Shown here: positions 34,280 to 46,328 of the stretch, in pieces | Layout of the letters: each line of letters starts with the position of its first letter | Numbering within the stretch: the stretch's first letter is position 1 | Origin: Zasmidium citrigriseum | Lineage: Eukaryota; Ascomycota; Dothideomycetes; Mycosphaerellales; Mycosphaerellaceae | Assembly (NCBI GenBank): GCA_002786025.1 | Contig: NHNW01000015.1 | Coordinates: forward strand, 1-64,000 | Reading direction: 5' to 3' | DNA: 64,000 bases | Program-made: the position numbers and the translations under genes | The notes under the pieces: generated by a model | The model's database searches: none | Told to the model about the DNA's origin: nothing | The model's input: only the letters and a program-made list of their open reading frames with translations

Positions 34280-36125
34280 ATGTTGCATTGGCTTGCTGGC
34301 CAGAAGCCGCACGACAACGACGCGGGTGAGCCTCTGTCTCGGCTGGATTGATTCGAGTCGATTGCTAACAACACCAGATCCGGATACGACGGGATACGAA
34401 GAGCCTCCCGAGACGCCTGCTCCGGTCTTTGCAGTACGCGCATTCAAGCATGCGATCTTCGGAACGCCAGCAACGCAAGCGAAACCTCGACGTCATTCGA
34501 ATAATGAGACCTCGCGGCCGCGACATAATGGACGACCTGGAATGTTGCGACCGAAGAGCGCTAACGAGACGCATACAATGGGAAGGCTCGAGAATGCAAT
34601 AGACGAAGCCCTGGAGCCACCATCGCCTCTCCCTCCCTCCCCTACGAAGGGAATACTGTTGACGCCTGGTACGGCAACGGCGCGACGGAAGACAGTGTCG
34701 TTTGGACTCAATGTCGTGGATAACGAGGGAAAGCGACCGATGAAGAGTGGCCTCCCTGATGACTGCCCAGGAAAGTTTCCTAGTCCTTGGTCAAAACCGG
34801 AGATGGACAAGCTCGAAGAATCGGCCGAGAAGCCAAGAAGTCGTAGCAAACTTACGGAGCAGTTCGAGCAAGTACGGGAAGAGTCAGCGAAGCGCAAGTC
34901 CCGGTCGGGTAGACAGCAGAAAGAGAAGGACGATTTCGATACCACACTGGACATGACTGAGCCGACTTCGGATTCGGGCAAATATTGGAAGCGTGAATAC
35001 GATATCTATCGGGAGAACACAACACGGGAGGTAAAGAAGCTTGTAGAGAAGCAACGGTCAGCCAAGCGATATGCCAGTGAGAAGGACTCGGAGTGTCAGG
35101 AAATGCGAGACGAGCTGCGAAAAGAGAGGAAAAGGGCAGACAGGTTGGAGAAGCGTACAGCGGAGCTGGAAGCACAGTTAAAGGAGCTTCAAGAGAAGAT
35201 GCAGAAAGACGGAGGTAATGACCAGAATCCCAATCCCACGGCCGGCAGCAAAGTTAGCGCGACAGCACCACAGAAAGATCAAGTTGAAGAAGCACAGCGG
35301 CCAGAACAGAATTCATGGAGGGAGAGCTTGGTGCAGCTATCGCGACGGGACATGAAAACTGAGGCTGTAAAGACGAAAGAGACGCCAGAAGAGGAAAAGA
35401 AAGAGGAAGTCCAACCCGACCAGCGTCAAGCGGCTGCTGCAGAGCCCAAAGCCAGGCCAAGGAGAATTCAGACTAAGCTCAAGGATGATCTTTGGGCGCC
35501 ATCGTCCAGCCTGGAGCCTCCTACCAAGTTGGAGCCGAATCCACCATCACCGAGGGGCAGCCGTCCAGTGTTGAATGGTAACAGTAACGCTCCTCTGCAA
35601 TCGCTCAGCGTCAACTCGATAGCACAAACCGAGGACTCATTGGCTCTGGCAATGTCAATGGGTATGCAACCACCTTCTCCTCAGCGAGAAACTCGGCAGG
35701 ATTCGCCAATGCGATCCCCAAGGCTACCCGACCCTAGTATAGAAAGCCCAGCGAAAAGCACACCACGTCCGACATCCTGGCCAAAGAAGAACGCAAACCT
35801 GGAAGAGACGTCCATGGTGATGCCGGAATCGAGTCCATTCCAACCAGAGGCGGCTTCAGAACGCCCAAATATCCTTACCGGCCAGCCGGTGCCGATCAAG
35901 AGGCCTCTCCCGAGAGCGCCAGACGTCAAGGAGAACGTCTCGCCAACAGGAAAGTCGTCACTACCAAGGAATGAAGAGACTGTGAAGCCTTCAGCGGCGT
36001 GGAGCGCAATGAGCAATGTCGCAGCAGAACGTCGAATCGTCAGCAAAGAGGGCAAGGAGTTTGAAGCTGATCGCCTGGCTAAAGCAAGAGCTCGTTTGCA
36101 GAGTCGCGGAAGGCAGGTTTCTTAG
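34280..36125 (+). CDS. Spindle-pole-body protein with Cut12 domain
   Basis: A 46-base first exon (34280-34325) and a 52-bp intron precede exon 34378-36125, for 597 residues. The N-terminal block has the features of the Cut12 spindle-pole formation domain: ETPAPVFAVRAFKHAIFGTP near residue 25, the RKTVSFGLNV motif near 135 and FPSPWSKPEM near 165. A long Lys/Glu coiled coil follows at about 235-330. The C-terminal half is Pro/Ser/Lys-rich and disordered, with many SP sites suited to mitotic kinases. In fission yeast, Cut12 sits at the spindle pole and promotes Plo1/Cdc25 activation at mitotic entry. Joining G to AT across the intron gives an uninterrupted frame. The assignment rests on the N-terminal domain. 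Confidence 0.85.
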
Positions 36126-36500
36126 TCTTCGCTGTCGTTTTTGTTGGAAGGGGAAGCGTATTGATACCCAGCGGATCGCGCCCGCTTTTGCTTTTGCGAT
36201 TAATATCGACCCTGTCACCCATCACCCGGAGACGTTCAACGTGCAAGTAATGAAGCGGCAGGTTTGAACTTGGTCAATGAATTTGATTCGAAGAATTCGC
36301 TAAAATGCAGTAGAAACCCATCCCATTTTCGCCATCCCTCATGCAAACGTCACAGCGTCCTATACAATTGCCCCGTCATCGTCAAGGGCGAGCACATGTC
36401 CTTTGATCAGATCGCTCTCAATCACTGCTCAACTCTGTCAGCCACACCTGCCCTTCGTCCGGCTTGTTCGGCGCCTGAAAATGTTGGTGGTCATCCATGC
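36126..36500. other. Convergent 3' regions
   Basis: 375 bp between the stop codons of the Cut12-like gene and the dioxygenase. No coding frame beyond shadows of the dioxygenase. Confidence 0.5.
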
Positions 36501-37582
36501 TTACAGCAATGGCTTTGCGTTCGAGGCGTGTGCGCCGATAGGTGCGAGCACGATGTCGAGTTCGAGTTCTCGGGTCGCTGCACCGCCGGGACCAGTGTGT
36601 TCGGGGACGTTGGAGGGGAGCTTTTCGATGGGCTTGAAGTCGACTACCAGGTCGTCCTTCACGGCGAACACGGTGTCGGTTGCGAGCCAGGGGTCGTCCT
36701 GAAAAATCTGTCAGCTGGATGTTGGAAGTGAGTGAGTTTTGATGGACGTACCTTGGGGTAAATCTGCGTGATGCAAGGCTTATACCCCTCATGCGTAACC
36801 ATCAAATGAATATGCGCCGGCCGCATAGGATGCCGATCAATACTCTGCAGCAACTGCCACGAAGGCCCATCCTGCGGCAGCGAATACGCCGTCGGCCTCA
36901 GACAGTACAGCCTATACTCGCCATTCTTATCCGTCTTGAACTTGCCACGCAGGTTGTTATCGGACTGGTTCGCAGGGTCTTGGAAGTCGTATTTGCCGTT
37001 GCTGGAGGCTTGCCACATGTCGAAGGTCACGTTGGGGATGGGGTTTTTGGTCTGCAGGTCCCGGACGATGCCGTGCATGTAGGTCACGGTTCCCTCGTGC
37101 GGGTCTTGGATTATGCTGTCGCCTAGGTTTCTCCAGGGGGCGTTGGGCGACCAGAAGGGACCGAGGATGGCGGCGGAGGTGGGGACGTAGTTGGGCTCGT
37201 CGACTTGGACGTAGTTGGCGATTTCGGTGACGAGGCTGGAGTGAATGTCAATATAGCCACTCCTTACATGTGTAAGAGAATTTAAAACTCACGATTCCAG
37301 ACCAATGATATCCGACAATCTGTGCATCTCATTCCGCTTGCCGTCTGACTCTGCCCAGATCTTGCCCGTCTCGTTCAGGAACTTGACTCCCGCGAGCCAT
37401 TCTTCCGGGGTGAGGTCGACCTCTCGTGCGAAATCGTGGATATGTCTGACAAGGCCGGAGAAGATCTGGAGCATGCGAGGGCTGGTCTTGGGACCGCAGG
37501 TATCAATGACATGCTGGGTGAATTTAGGGTCGTATTGTCGCCCTGAGGCGGATTGTGCGGGAGTGTGTTGTTGGGTCGACAT
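36501..37582 (-). CDS. Intradiol ring-cleavage dioxygenase (catechol/hydroxyquinol 1,2-dioxygenase)
   Basis: Exons 37582-37293, 37235-36752 and 36698-36501, with introns of 57 and 53 bp, give 323 residues. These non-haem Fe(III) enzymes open catechol or hydroxyquinol to muconate or maleylacetate in aromatic degradation. The N-terminal dioxygenase dimerisation domain spans about 20-105. The catalytic beta-sandwich holds the tyrosine ligand regions NGKYDF and EYRLYCLRP and the histidine pair in RPAHIHLMV. The segment LGPFW is also typical. The last intron uses the second of two AG sites (TTTTTCAG) to restore [17 protein letters not shown]. Hydroxyquinol dioxygenase is at least as likely as catechol dioxygenase. 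No neighbouring pathway genes are present. Confidence 0.92.
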
Positions 37583-38750
37583 TGTCGTGGTGTGCAGGGG
37601 GCGAGAGCTGCGGTGGTAAGGTATCGAGCTCGGGACAATGAAAGATCTTTGTTTCTTCTGAGAGTGAGATTGAAGGAGAAACAGGCGACAATGAATACAA
37701 GAAAAGTATCTCCTACCAGGCGGGCTGACCGCGTATTATACCACCTTCCACGCGACCCTGCAGAACCATCATGGGTTGGGCGTAATGGGATTTGGACGGC
37801 AGTTCGGTCGGCGACGAGCAGCTCTCCAGCGCCTCCGGCATCGTCGGCGGCTCAGGGCACGACTGGCCACTCACAAGTGCCGCATTCGAGCATCAGCATT
37901 GTCTCGTGAGACTGCGGGGTACAGCGGCCGGATTCCTGTGGGCGTGGGGCGTGACATTGTTTGTGAGTCTGCTCGGCGAGTGAGGGCGGTTGGTGCGGTC
38001 TCGGGATGAGAAAACACGCGCCGGGTAAAGACTTTTCCATGAGCACTTCACCCTTTCCATACCCTACACTTACTCCTTTTGAACACTCCAGAGTTGCATA
38101 TACTTTCTTTCGGATCAAAGCGTTATAGGTCGACTTCTCCCGTTCGAAGTCGTAGATCGACCCCTTCCGAACGATTGCAGCATATCAAGCCATCGAAGAA
38201 GTTGTACAAGATTGGCCCGTGTCGAAGAGTTTGGAATTGCATCGAGATCTTCAAATTTCGTCGAAACACTGAAGGTCAAGCACACGCGGGTGAAGAACGA
38301 CCTCCGCTATGGCGTTGGTAGTCTTGAGCCCATCGTCAACACCGTTCTCGGTGAATTGGTTTCTGAAGTCGTAACCACGTGCACCCACTTCAATGAATTT
38401 GCAAGTGTCAACCCTGCAATCAGCTTCAGTGGCGTTTCGTAGAGCTGATCGAACTTGTCGCTGTATAAAACGCTCAAGGACTAAAAGCTGTTGATGCTTT
38501 GCTTCAACTGCGACCTCGCTGTTGTTGCCGTGTGGGGTGTAGAGATTCGTATGTCCATTGTACAAGTGTTTCGCTCCCCTCGCAATGCTACACATATAAC
38601 TCTTTCGATAGTGTATTACGCCGTCCAATGCTGCTGCCCCCTTCCCTCTCCTTTTTCCAGCGCCTTTCAATGCCTTGTTGGAACATTCACACATTCATGA
38701 AGCAGAAGTTGATTTTGTACAATCGAGCCGCCCTCATACATCGTCGCGGG
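37583..38750. other. Intergenic region between dioxygenase and OXA1
   Basis: About 1.17 kb, with the dioxygenase promoter on its left and the OXA1 3' region on its right. Short frames near 38079-38442 have no recognised motif. Nothing firm seen. Confidence 0.45.
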
Positions 38751-40207
38751 TTACCTGCCTCTGTTCTGCGCCTTCCTCTCGTAGTCCGCTGCCTTCTTCT
38801 GCCAGGCCTTCTTCTGCTGCTCAGCAGTCGGCTTCGCTCTGTCTTTCGCTCTGTCTTGCACATTCTTCCAGAATTTGGATGCTGGGCCAGTCACCGAGTC
38901 CAAGATACCCGGTTTCGGTTGCGGTGGATCATCCGGCTGGATCATCTCATCGGATGCTTTCGACGTGGCGGTAGTGTTGATAGTCTTGCCATCGTGGGAT
39001 TTCAAATTCGGCGATTGGTAGGTCGGATTCATGTAGAGAGAGTTCTTGCTCTTCGCAGGTTTAGGCTCTGCCTCCTTCCTCTTCCAGAAGTCACTCATGA
39101 TGTTTCCGCTAGCTTCGCCAGGCTTTGGAGTGTATAGCGGCGCCAGACCAAAGAAATCGCGGACCGCCTGGACTTTAAGCAGCTGCCCTTGCGTAATACC
39201 GATCAGGCCAGAGGCGGCGAACCACAAGGCCACGGCTCCGGGCTGGAAAGCAGTGACAAAAAATATGAAGATCGGCATACCGTAGAGGAACAGGTTCTTC
39301 ATCCCTGGGGTCATGGCCGCTGATGATTGCGCTCCAGTTTCACCTCCCAAACGAACGACCAAGTGGACGACAGCGGCCATCAGGGCGGGTAGAATGAGGT
39401 ATCCATCCGTCACGGTCAAATCTTGCAGCCAGAGCAAGCCACCCTCATGAAAGCCGGGGACGGGTAGCAATGCACATGCGCGCATGAGCTTGAAGCCGCA
39501 GTAACCCAAGACACCCTGTGCGAAAAGTGGCATCATTTGAGAAGTCATACTGATGCCAGCCCTCTTACGAATGGCACCCAAGTGCTGCATAGCAGCCATG
39601 GCCTCTGGCGTATTTCCTGCTCTTTGAGCCGCGAGCATGCGGTCGGAGATCGGTTTTGTCACACTGGCAATGGCGGTCTGGCGAGCCATGGCATCGCTTG
39701 ATTTGAGATAGAGCGGAAACATGACGAGCCTCATGACCATGGCCGTGGCTGCGATGGAGGCCCACCATGGTAGCCCTCCCCAAACGTGGAAGTGTTCAAG
39801 GACCCATTGAACACTGGATGTGATACCATATCCATAATCGATTCCGATCTGGTGAAGGTACCCAATGCCTTCGGGGATGTTCGCGACATCAGCGCCAGTC
39901 TTGCTAATTTCTATGTCGTCTAGTGTGATGGTATCGAGATTGGGAAAGGAGGTCGCTTCGGTGGTGGGCGTTGCTGGAGGATTTGTGGCAGCGGCCGATT
40001 GTGATTGTGCGGTGGATGCATATCGGAATGCGGCGATGGAGGGGATCGTTGCAGGTATTGACCTGGCCCACGGCTGCGATGTGCGAGTGAGCGAAGATGT
40101 GCTATGCGACACGCTTCGGAGGTGAGGTCGCGGAGTAGTCGAAAGCTAGCCATTGCGATTAGTTTTTGACCAAGACGTTTCTGTAGCACTTGCGTACATT
40201 TCGACAT
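38751..40207 (-). CDS. OXA1: Mitochondrial inner-membrane insertase Oxa1
   Basis: The body, 40145-38751, encodes the YidC/Oxa1 fold: five membrane segments from about residue 115 (HFHVWGGLPWWASIAATAMVMR) to about 345, with the cytoplasmic-type loop SDAMARQTAIASVTKP and the MMPLFAQGVLGYCGFKLMR segment. The Lys/Arg-rich C-terminal tail binds mitoribosomes. Oxa1 inserts mitochondrially encoded proteins into the inner membrane. The open frame lacks an ATG before the conserved part. An 18-base first exon, 40207-40190, spliced through a 44-bp intron (GTGCTA donor, ACTAAT branch, GGCTAG acceptor) supplies one in phase, for 470 residues. That first exon is my inference. The Ser/Arg-rich N-terminus suits a mitochondrial presequence. 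Confidence 0.88.
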
Positions 40208-40689
40208 TGTGAGTGTATTAATCGAGGCACTCTGGCCCTGAGAGCTGTGTGCAGACCTCTGCTGGGCATCATGGCGGGCAAATGATGTTCACGTTCAAGA
40301 TCGCCGCGAGGCCAAATCTTTCAGATGCAAGCAAGCGAGAGCAGGCTCAGGGATTCGCCCGGGGTTTGGGCTTAGCGTCGACCGAGGTACAACCAGGCAT
40401 ATATCAACGACTCGGATCGAATAAGTAGGCAATGAGGATATATATAATGTTGATTGGAGCAATGCAGAGGGTATCTCTGAATCTCTGGTAACGGGGCTCT
40501 AGTAAGCCCTCCGAACGTGCACGTCTCTGGTCTTTTGGAATCCCCCAACGCCTATCCCATGCCATAATGCATCTCAAACTGGCCGGCCCAATCTATGCCA
40601 CTGGTCGCCGTCTCTTGGTCTATGTACACCATACATCTATCCAGAGGGCAATGGCCTGGTATCAATGTAGCCTTCATGTCTCAACCATC
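40208..40689. other. Intergenic region upstream of OXA1
   Basis: 482 bp between the OXA1 start and the MIM1 stop codon, same strand. No gene seen. AT-rich TATATATAAT near 40439-40448. Confidence 0.45.
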
Positions 40690-41164
40690 CTACTCTAGGC
40701 TCGTGTAAGCATCCATCTCTCGCCCGTCTCGTCTTCTCCGCTCGATGGGGTCGTCTCGAATCTCTATTCCAGGGCCCATAGGTCTAGAATTCCTGTGTGA
40801 GGGGAAGACCTGGTCAAATCGTCAGCCGCCGAATAGAACAAGCATGTCTCCCATCTCAATGCCAGAATGGCCTAATGTGCCCCCTGCGACTTACCTTGGT
40901 GTTGCTCCATCCTAGCCTAAATGCAGCCTCATGAGCAAATAACTCTCCAAATCCCAGCATCAATCCGTTGACAAATGGGAGAAACAAATTGATAGCAGCT
41001 CCTCTTAATATGCTCCAGAAAGTAGGCGGTTGATACAAGATCATCGGCGAAGAGGAGTCTGACGGAGGGTCGTCGGAATCGTTTGAATTGGAGTGATTCG
41101 CATCATAGTTCTCGCTGTCGGAGGGAAAGGTGGTCTGCGATTCGGAGAGGTCGCGTGCAGACAT
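40690..41164 (-). CDS. MIM1: Mitochondrial outer-membrane import protein Mim1
   Basis: Exons 41164-40895 and 40809-40690, with an 85-bp intron (GTAAGT donor, GACCAG acceptor) joined in phase 0, give 129 residues. Mim1 forms the MIM complex that inserts alpha-helical proteins into the outer mitochondrial membrane. The acidic Ser/Asp/Asn-rich N-terminus is followed by the conserved single membrane segment and flanks (PPTFWSILRGAAINLFLPF, GLMLGFGELFAHEAAFRLGW). Splicing gives NTKVFPSHR, as expected, and a short basic C-terminus. The first coding exon alone would end in an unrelated tail, so the second exon is needed. Confidence 0.92.
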
Positions 41165-41602
41165 TGTGAGTTATTGCCGGCGGTTGAGGGGCGAGGCGGT
41201 CGAGAGAGACAGTCGAGAGAATGCGGAGACGGCGAAGAGGTGGGTGAATGGGACACAGCGCTCGAGGCGCCTGGCGGGATAGGTGTGAGCTCTCGGCGAA
41301 GGGAGTAGTGGTGGAGTTGTGGTGAGTGAATTGTGTCGGCGGCGGAAGCTCCTCCGCGCTGCAACTGCTCTGCTCTCGCTCGCTCGACTTCTGGAAGCTT
41401 GGCAGCTCGTGACGTCGAGACCAGCCAGTTGCTCCAGTCTCCAGCTGCTTGCGTTGACCCAGCCTGAACAACTTCACAACAACCCAAACTTCGCCACTTC
41501 ACGAACTTCCGCCACATGCGTCTTCGTGCCCACGCTCGAGACGCCCTTCCGATTCCCCGCTGAGCAACTCACCATCACCATCACCATCTCAAACCCGCCA
41601 TC
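41165..41602. promoter_or_regulatory. Divergent promoter, MIM1 / SHP1
   Basis: A 438-bp space between two divergent housekeeping starts. It is GC-rich and includes a CTCTCGCTCGCTCG-type tract near 41372-41386. No gene. Confidence 0.45.
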
Positions 41603-42868
41603 ATGAACTCCGAGCAAGAGGACAAGGTCGCCCAGTTCAGCGCTGTCACCGGCGCCAACCCCAGCATTGTATGTTCTATTATCCTATCTATGACTGCGCC
41701 TCGACATCTCACTAACACATGACAGGCCCAGAATGCACTAGGCTCTGCCAACTGGAACCTCGAAGAGGCCGTCGCTCTCTACTTCGCTGCCCACGAGGAC
41801 CCTCAAGGCGATGAGGAGGACGACAACCAGGACTTCGAGGACGAGCTTCGAAACGCCCCTCCTGCCACCACATCTCAGCCAAATGCCTCTTCATCCAGCA
41901 GAGGCCAGCGCGGTGCTAGGCCCAAGCAGATGACCCTTCGCGATCTCCAGCGTGGCGATGACGACGAGGAAGAGGAGAAGAAGGACCAGGACATGTTTGC
42001 CGGCGGTGAGAAGAGCGGACTGGCTGTGCAGAACCCAGGCGAGGGTCCTTCGAGACCGCTCGACCACTTCCGAAACATCATGAACCAAGCTCGCCAGAAC
42101 AGAGAGCGTCCTCCAGGTGGGGATGACGAGGAGGAAGAAGAGCCCCGTTCCAGCCACTTCAGCGGCCGTGCCCAGACTCTCGGAGGCGATGACGCCCCAA
42201 GTCAAGTCGTCGAGGACCCACTTGCTGCTGCTCGCGCACGAAGCCAACGCCTTCCTCGTGTGACTAGGACTTTGCATCTCTGGGCGGACGGTGTCAGCAT
42301 CGATGATGGCCCTCTGCTCCGCTTCGACGATCCAGCAAACGAGCACATCATGCAAGAGATCAACCAGGGTAGAGCCCCGAAAGCTCTTCTCGATGTTCAG
42401 CCAGATCAAGAAGTTGACCTCAACCTCGAGCCACACAAGGGTGAGAACTACGTCGCTCCCAAGCCCAAGTACAAGCCGTTTGGTGGCCAGGGCCAGCGCC
42501 TTGGTTCTCCTACCCCTGGCCTCGCGTCTGCATCTACTTCAGCTGCTCCTCCATCTGCACCTGCTGCGTCCTCCTCCGCCACTTCATCCAGTAGCGCTCC
42601 TCAAGACGCCGCCATCGATCCGTCCCAGCCGACCCTCCAGCTACAAATCCGTCTAGGAGACGGTACCCGCCTGTCTTCCCGTTTTAATACCACTCAGACG
42701 ATCGGCGACGTGTACGACTTCGTCAACCGCGCATCGGCAGCCTCGCAGCAGCGGTCCTACGCGCTCATGACCATTTTCCCGTCCAAGGAACTCTCCGACA
42801 AGTCGCAGGTGCTTGGTGAGATGAGCGACTTCAAGCGGGGTGGCGTGGTGGTTCAGAAGTGGACCTAA
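41603..42868 (+). CDS. SHP1: Cdc48/p97 cofactor p47 (Shp1), UBA-SEP-UBX
   Basis: Exons 41603-41668 and 41726-42868, with a 57-bp intron, give 402 residues (yeast Shp1 is 423). It recruits the AAA ATPase Cdc48 for membrane fusion, protein phosphatase 1 regulation and autophagy. The UBA domain at residues 1-45 spans the intron (AVTGANPSI|AQNALGSANWNLEEAVALYF). A disordered acidic centre follows. The SEP domain lies at about 205-270 (LHLWADGVSIDDGPLLRFDD). The C-terminal UBX domain covers about 320-402 (LQLQIRLGDGTRLSSRFN) and ends in GGVVVQKWT. It is divergent from MIM1. Confidence 0.95.
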
Positions 42869-43540
42869 GGAGAGCATCGAGGAACGAGGGAGCTCCTCAC
42901 GACTGCATTGGAAACGGCGTATAGAGCGGTAGAGAAAAGTGTTGCGGTCACCTGGAACGAGGCATGGTCTCGACGAACGTATGAACCTTCTACAGCATTG
43001 ACGCGCCTCTCAGGGCGTGATTTTAGATACCACTCCAACGAGACTAACACGAAACTGGAGCGAATTAGCTGCAGCACTGTACTATGGTATGCCGTACGCG
43101 TATCTCCGTTGGACTTCATCTCGATCTCATCTATATCCGACGTCATCTTCCAACACCCGCATCTGCATCTTTTATATTTTGGTGAAACACGTGCGCTGAA
43201 ACGCTGATGTCCTTCGCAGGCTTGGCCTTTGACTTCTGCGTAAGATCTCGAAGGATTGTTTCATGGCCGCGCTTCGCAGCCATCTCACTGATCTCTACCA
43301 TCATCCAGGCTACTCGCAAGCTCTACTGTCTACCAACATCCAGTCTAACTCCGGCGGAATGCCTTTACGCTTCCTACTGTGCCTCGTCAGGCCATCGATG
43401 ACCTGCCACGTACGTCAATCGCGATAGAAAAGGCTGTCGGGCAGGCAATATAGGTAAGAAGACCCAAGCCTTTTCTTATCCGTTCTAAGCATCAATTGTT
43501 TCTCTTGGCCCCGATTCTCCCTCTCTCTCTGTTGCCAACC
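42869..43540. other. Intergenic region upstream of the MFS transporter
   Basis: 672 bp. It contains the SHP1 3' region and the transporter promoter, with a CT-rich tract (CCCTCTCTCTCT near 43519-43530) just before the ATG. No gene. Confidence 0.5.
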
Positions 43541-45577
43541 ATGGCCGATCCAACCACTCAGACCAACGGCCACCGTCCTCAACCTCAAGCCCAGCGAGAA
43601 GATGGCTACGAAAACTATCGCAACCCAGGAGCCACCCAAAAAGACATCGCCTTCGCCCGCCTCCCAGACAACCCCGAAACGCTCCTCCACGACGAAATCT
43701 ACCCAGACGATGCCTACAGCGGAACAACCTACTGGGCCGACCTCCCCACCAAAGACCGCACCAAATTCATCAACACCCAAATGAACAAAGAGACCCTCCG
43801 CGAACTCCGCCTCGTCTGGAACATGTTCAAAGCCGACCCCCTCGAACCCATCTCCTCCTACTGCCGCAACTTCGTCATCACAGGCGTAGGTTTCTTCACC
43901 GAAGGCTACGTCCTCTTCAGCGTAGGCAACATCCTCCCCTTATTCGAAAGCACCTACCCTCAATGTTTTCGGAACTACGACGTCTGCAACGAAGTCTGGG
44001 TCCAAGCGGCCAACTACCTCGAGATCGTGGGCATCATATTCGGACAGTGTGTCGTGGGCGTTACGGGGGATTGGATTGGACGACGATGGGGTTTGATTCA
44101 GGATGCTACGGTTATGTTTGTGGGGAGTCTGATGTTGACGGGGATGTGGGGGGAGAGTTTGTATGGGTGGACGGTGATGTATGCGATTAGTTTGCTGGTT
44201 TTTGGATTTGGGGTTGGTGGGGAGTATCCTATGACTAGTACGAGTGCGATGGAGGGCGTGCATGGGAAGGGGAGTACGAAGGCGGATCGGTTGCATAGGG
44301 GGCGGAGTGTGTTGCTGGCGTTTTTGATGCAGGGGTGGTAAGAAGACGAAGACGCTCTTCCATGATCTTGATGAAGGAATTGTACTGACGAAGCGAAATC
44401 TAGGGGCCAGCTCGCCAACCAAGCAACCCTCATCGTCCTCATGCTCATCTTCCACCACGGCGGCAGCCCACCCTACTCCAACGCCAACACGCAAGAAGTC
44501 TTCCGTCTAGGCTTCTTCTTCGCCGCCGTCTTCGTCCTCTACTTCCTCTACCTCCGCATCTACCACATGAAAAACGTCGACCACTCCCTCAAAACCTCCC
44601 GCTCCACCTCCAACGTCACGGGCTACGACATCGCCTCCCTCAAACTCACAATGTCCCACTACTGGCACCGCGTCTTCGCCACAAGCGTCTGCTGGTTCTG
44701 CAACGACTTCCCCTTCTACGGAAACCAGATCTTTCGCAGCCTGCTCATTAGTCTAATCACCACGGATTCGAATCAAGTCTTCACCTACTGGCTCTGGAAC
44801 CTCATCAACGTCGGCTGCGAACTCGCAGGCTACTACATGGCCGCTTTCCTCGTGGACCACAAATCGTACGGCCGCAAGACCATGCAAGCCGTCGGCTTCC
44901 TCATGTCCTTCGTCCTCTTCATCATCGCCGCGGCCGCGTACGATGATCTCCACACCGCGCCTTTCACGCCCGGAGCGCAAGGTTTTATCTTCATATACTT
45001 CTTCTCCTCTTTCTGGATCCAATTCGGCCCCAACAGCACAACCTTCCTCGTCGCAGCCGAAGTCTATCCTGCTCAGATCCGTTCCACGGCACATGGTCTC
45101 TCAGCCGCGGTGGGAAAGATGGGGGCATTGACGAGCACAGTGCTGTATAATTACATTCCCACCCGCACGAAATTCTGGGTCGTCTGTTGGTTTGGTCTCA
45201 TTGGTTTCACGCTGACTATGATTTTCATCCCCGATACGACGGGTATGGATCTCCGCGAACAAGAACGCTACTGGTCCTTCGTCCGCGATGGCCGTCAGGG
45301 AGATTACCACGGCATTGCGGTGCACCCGCGCCACCTCTCGCTCTTCGAACGTGTGGTGCTGAAGCGACATCTGCAGTATGACGCGGGGAAGGATCGGGAT
45401 ATGAAGATTCAGGAGTTGAGGGATCTGTATGAGAAGGTTGAGGGAAGTAGGGGGAAGGAGTTTGAAGGAAAGGGAGAGGGGAGTATTGTGAGTGATAAGG
45501 TGAGTGCGTATTTTGAGTGGGAGAGGAGTCGGAGGAGTGTTGGGGAGAGTACGTTGGATAAGAAGGATGATGAGTAG
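43541..45577 (+). CDS. MFS transporter, Pho84/phosphate-type
   Basis: Exons 43541-44337 and 44404-45577, with a 66-bp intron, give 656 residues. It is a plasma-membrane 12-segment major facilitator of the phosphate:H+ symporter or glycerophosphodiester group. The long hydrophilic N-terminus (about 105 residues) precedes the first segment. Motifs are GDWIGRRWGL after segment 2, FGFGVGGEYPMTSTSAMEG (the family signature) in segment 4, and FGPNSTTFLVAAEVYPAQIRS with GLSAAVGKMGAL in the second half, closely resembling Pho84. The substrate (phosphate or glycerophosphoinositol) cannot be decided. Codon use changes sharply within the gene from C-ending to G/T-ending codons (see findings). Confidence 0.9.
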
Positions 45578-46328
45578 ATGGATCTGTAGCGACCCCTATT
45601 GGGAGTATGGTTGATCATTGACGAAGTCACGAGCTGCTGGGATAGATACATGTGGCATGGCGAGAATAGAATATGTGTAATAGCGATAGCATAAGGGGTG
45701 CGAATCCAAGTTGCGATCCACGTGCCGTAAGAAGCTTCTGAGGGCGATCTTACAAGTTTCGTCTCCCAAATCGATCGCAATGTGCTGCTAGACTGGTCAA
45801 TCATGTGATTACGAGCTCCGTGCACACAGTGTCCCCTTAACAAAAAGTAGAAGCCCCTATACTATCACATGCCCCCGGTAGTAGCCTCAATCCTAGTTTA
45901 TGACTATCAGAGACAAGCATACATTGTCTCAGCCTTTGCTTCAGCCCTATGACTTTGGGAATAAGACAGTCTCACATGCCAAAATCACCTGCTTGGCATG
46001 GCGAACAAAACCATTCACTTGCTCCCTTCATCTTCATCTTCACATGCATGCGCTTACACTCGGACTATTCACTTCTCCATTCTTCACGCCCGCTCTTTGT
46101 ATACACTCCACAATGCCATTATACACAACTCCCAACACAAAGGCGCCTGGTCGCATTTCTTTATCCTCTCCATCAACAAGGCCATTCTTCTGTCCGCGTT
46201 TCTTTATTTTCTGCAGCGACAAGGCCCTTCACCTATCTTGCGGCCCTTGTTACTGCCCGTTCTCGAGGCGTCGGGCATTGTCGACAACACCAAGCGTCGG
46301 CCTCGAGGAATCAAGATAAAACTGCACG
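45578..46328. other. Intergenic region between transporter and kinase-like gene
   Basis: About 750 bp between two plus-strand genes. Overlapping frames near 45900-46460 are low in coding character and overlap the start of the kinase-like gene in other frames. Nothing firm seen. Confidence 0.45.
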
